Assembly (NCBI GenBank): GCA_964636505.1 | Contig: CAZWRY010000011.1 | Span: 1 to 28,625 of the forward strand | Source of the DNA: CAZSCF01 sp964636505 | GTDB lineage: Bacteria; Patescibacteriota; Minisyncoccia; Moranbacterales; UBA2206 | Direction of reading: 5' to 3' | Length of the DNA stretch: 28,625 nt | Part shown: one piece after another, positions 27,698-28,625 of the stretch | Layout of the letters: each line of letters opens with the position of its first letter | Numbering within the stretch: the first letter of the stretch is position 1 | The notes under the pieces: model-generated | Seen by the model: only the letters and a program-made list of their open reading frames with translations | What the model was told of the DNA's origin: nothing | Databases searched by the model: none | Program-made: the position numbers and the translations under genes

Positions 27698-28540
27698 ATG
27701 TGTATATTGGATACACCATTGTTTGTTTATTATTCTCATATCGCGGTTTTTGTATTGTGTCTCCTAACTGCCATTCTTATCCTTGTGCATGACCATCAAA
27801 AAGCTTCCAACCGGAATGCTTTTTATTTTATTTTGATTATGGCACTTTGGACGGCTGATGTTTTTGGGCAATGGGCCGTTAAGGATATTTTTTGGAATTT
27901 AGTTATAAATAAAATTTCCTTTATGGCTGATTTTATTGTTCTATTCTTTCTTTATTTTTCATATCATCTTGTTCGCAAAAATATAACCATAAAGCAAAAA
28001 TTTATTTTTGCAATCCCATATATTATTTTGGCGGCAAGTCCATTTATATTCAATATTTTTTCCTATTATGATCCTGAAACATGTAGCTATAATGCAAGCC
28101 CAATAATAATGTTTTATCTGTATTTTCTTGATATTATTTATGCCTCTTGGGCAACATATATTCTAGTAAAAAACAGAAATAATTCTAATTGCAATATTTT
28201 GGTGCCTTTTCAAATAAAAATTCTGATCCCGGCTATTTGGTTTTTTGTTATTTGGGGTATATTTTACGAGGAAATTTACAGAATAAGTTTTTCGTTGGGC
28301 TCACTTATTGATAACACTCCATATTTTATTATTGGTAATTTATTTTTTGTTTCCTTGATTGCATTTGCCATTATCCGCAAAGAACTTTTTGAATTTCCTG
28401 CAGTGCCCACCACTCAATTTGCAATTGTTATTTGGACGCTTATATTTTTAGGTCTCATCTTCTTCTATGCCAATCTGACTCTGATTATTTTGGCAGTCAT
28501 TTTTTATGCGATTTTGATGTATATTTTTTGGAAGATGTAA
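27698..28540 (+). CDS. Stand-alone 7TM sensor-like membrane protein, copy 2
   Basis: 280 residues from the ATG at 27698, chosen because it aligns with the MC start of copy 1; an ATG at 27686 would add MQNY. About eight membrane helices. The first 60 residues (YYSHIAVFVLCLLTAILIL, KASNR-AFYFIL, ADVFGQW) and the last 70 (IAFAIIRKELFEFP to IFWKM) are nearly the same as in copy 1. The middle, with the outer loops, is quite different. No kinase domain follows in the same frame; the next ORF starts four bases after the stop. Same interpretation as copy 1: sensor-like module without an output domain. Confidence 0.75.
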   Translation: MCILDTPLFVYYSHIAVFVLCLLTAILILVHDHQKASNRNAFYFILIMALWTADVFGQWAVKDIFWNLVINKISFMADFIVLFFLYFSYHLVRKNITIKQKFIFAIPYIILAASPFIFNIFSYYDPETCSYNASPIIMFYLYFLDIIYASWATYILVKNRNNSNCNILVPFQIKILIPAIWFFVIWGIFYEEIYRISFSLGSLIDNTPYFIIGNLFFVSLIAFAIIRKELFEFPAVPTTQFAIVIWTLIFLGLIFFYANLTLIILAVIFYAILMYIFWKM

Positions 28541-28544
28541 TTTT

Positions 28545-28625
28545 ATGTATGCAGTTTTCGAAAGGGTCGTAAAAAACTTTAAAAGTGAAGGTTCTATCGA
28601 AAAAGATGTAAAAAATCTTTTTGTT
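28545..28625 (+). CDS. Start of an unidentified gene, cut by the window end
   Basis: The ATG is four bases after the second 7TM stop. The 27 visible codons, MYAVFERVVKNFKSEGSIEK and on, stay open to the window end. Spacing suggests translation together with the 7TM gene, so it may encode the cytoplasmic partner. No family can be named from this length. Confidence 0.5.
   Translation, partial: MYAVFERVVKNFKSEGSIEKDVKNLFV

Overview
AT-rich, gene-dense bacterial chromosome segment. It most resembles a member of the Patescibacteria (Candidate Phyla Radiation), probably an anaerobe. The reasons are indirect: very short intergenic gaps, a ComEC split into two genes, an oxygen-sensitive class III ribonucleotide reductase as the only RNR seen, a LysRS with a shortened motif 3, and many small proteins without clear relatives. 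No tRNA, rRNA, CRISPR array or insertion sequence was found. The assignment rests on sequence style and remembered families, not on a search.

Layout. 1-600: the broken end of an HNH nuclease and a zinc-ribbon protein. 650-2350: a BRO-N (phage-antirepressor-like) gene followed by a LexA-type self-cleaving repressor. 2330-6000: nrdR, nrdD and nrdG (anaerobic dNTP synthesis) behind a promoter carrying a near-perfect NrdR box. 6080-10430: a DUF167 protein, an unknown 106-aa protein, comEC plus a separate metallo-beta-lactamase half, ndk and tsaC. 10450-11480: rpmB (minus strand) and an M50 membrane protease. 11490-14870: the str operon rpsL-rpsG-fusA. 14900-15540: an anchored Cys-rich, acidic surface protein. 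15640-19990: five MEP isoprenoid genes, dxr and ispG on plus converging on an overlapping ispD-ispF-ispE operon on minus (dxs and ispH are not in the window). 20040-22970: a stand-alone 7TM membrane protein, an amidohydrolase and a DUF2268-type zinc peptidase. 23000-24690: a compact RiPP-like cassette made of a 47-residue Cys/Pro peptide, a hairpin and a PqqD-like/radical-SAM protein. 24700-28625: lysS, a 67-residue Cys-rich protein, an aspartoacylase-like hydrolase, a paralogue of the 7TM protein and the start of another gene.

The main candidate for an undescribed system is the peptide/radical-SAM cassette (23144-24632). Its strong Shine-Dalgarno sequences and richer G+C stand out from the neighbours, which suggests acquisition. 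Secondary points of interest are two mutually exclusive hairpins over the rpsL start codon, inverted arrays of 7-nt and 9-nt repeats in intergenic spacers, two kinase-less 7TM paralogues conserved at both ends but not in the middle, and a recurrent TGn extended -10 promoter motif.
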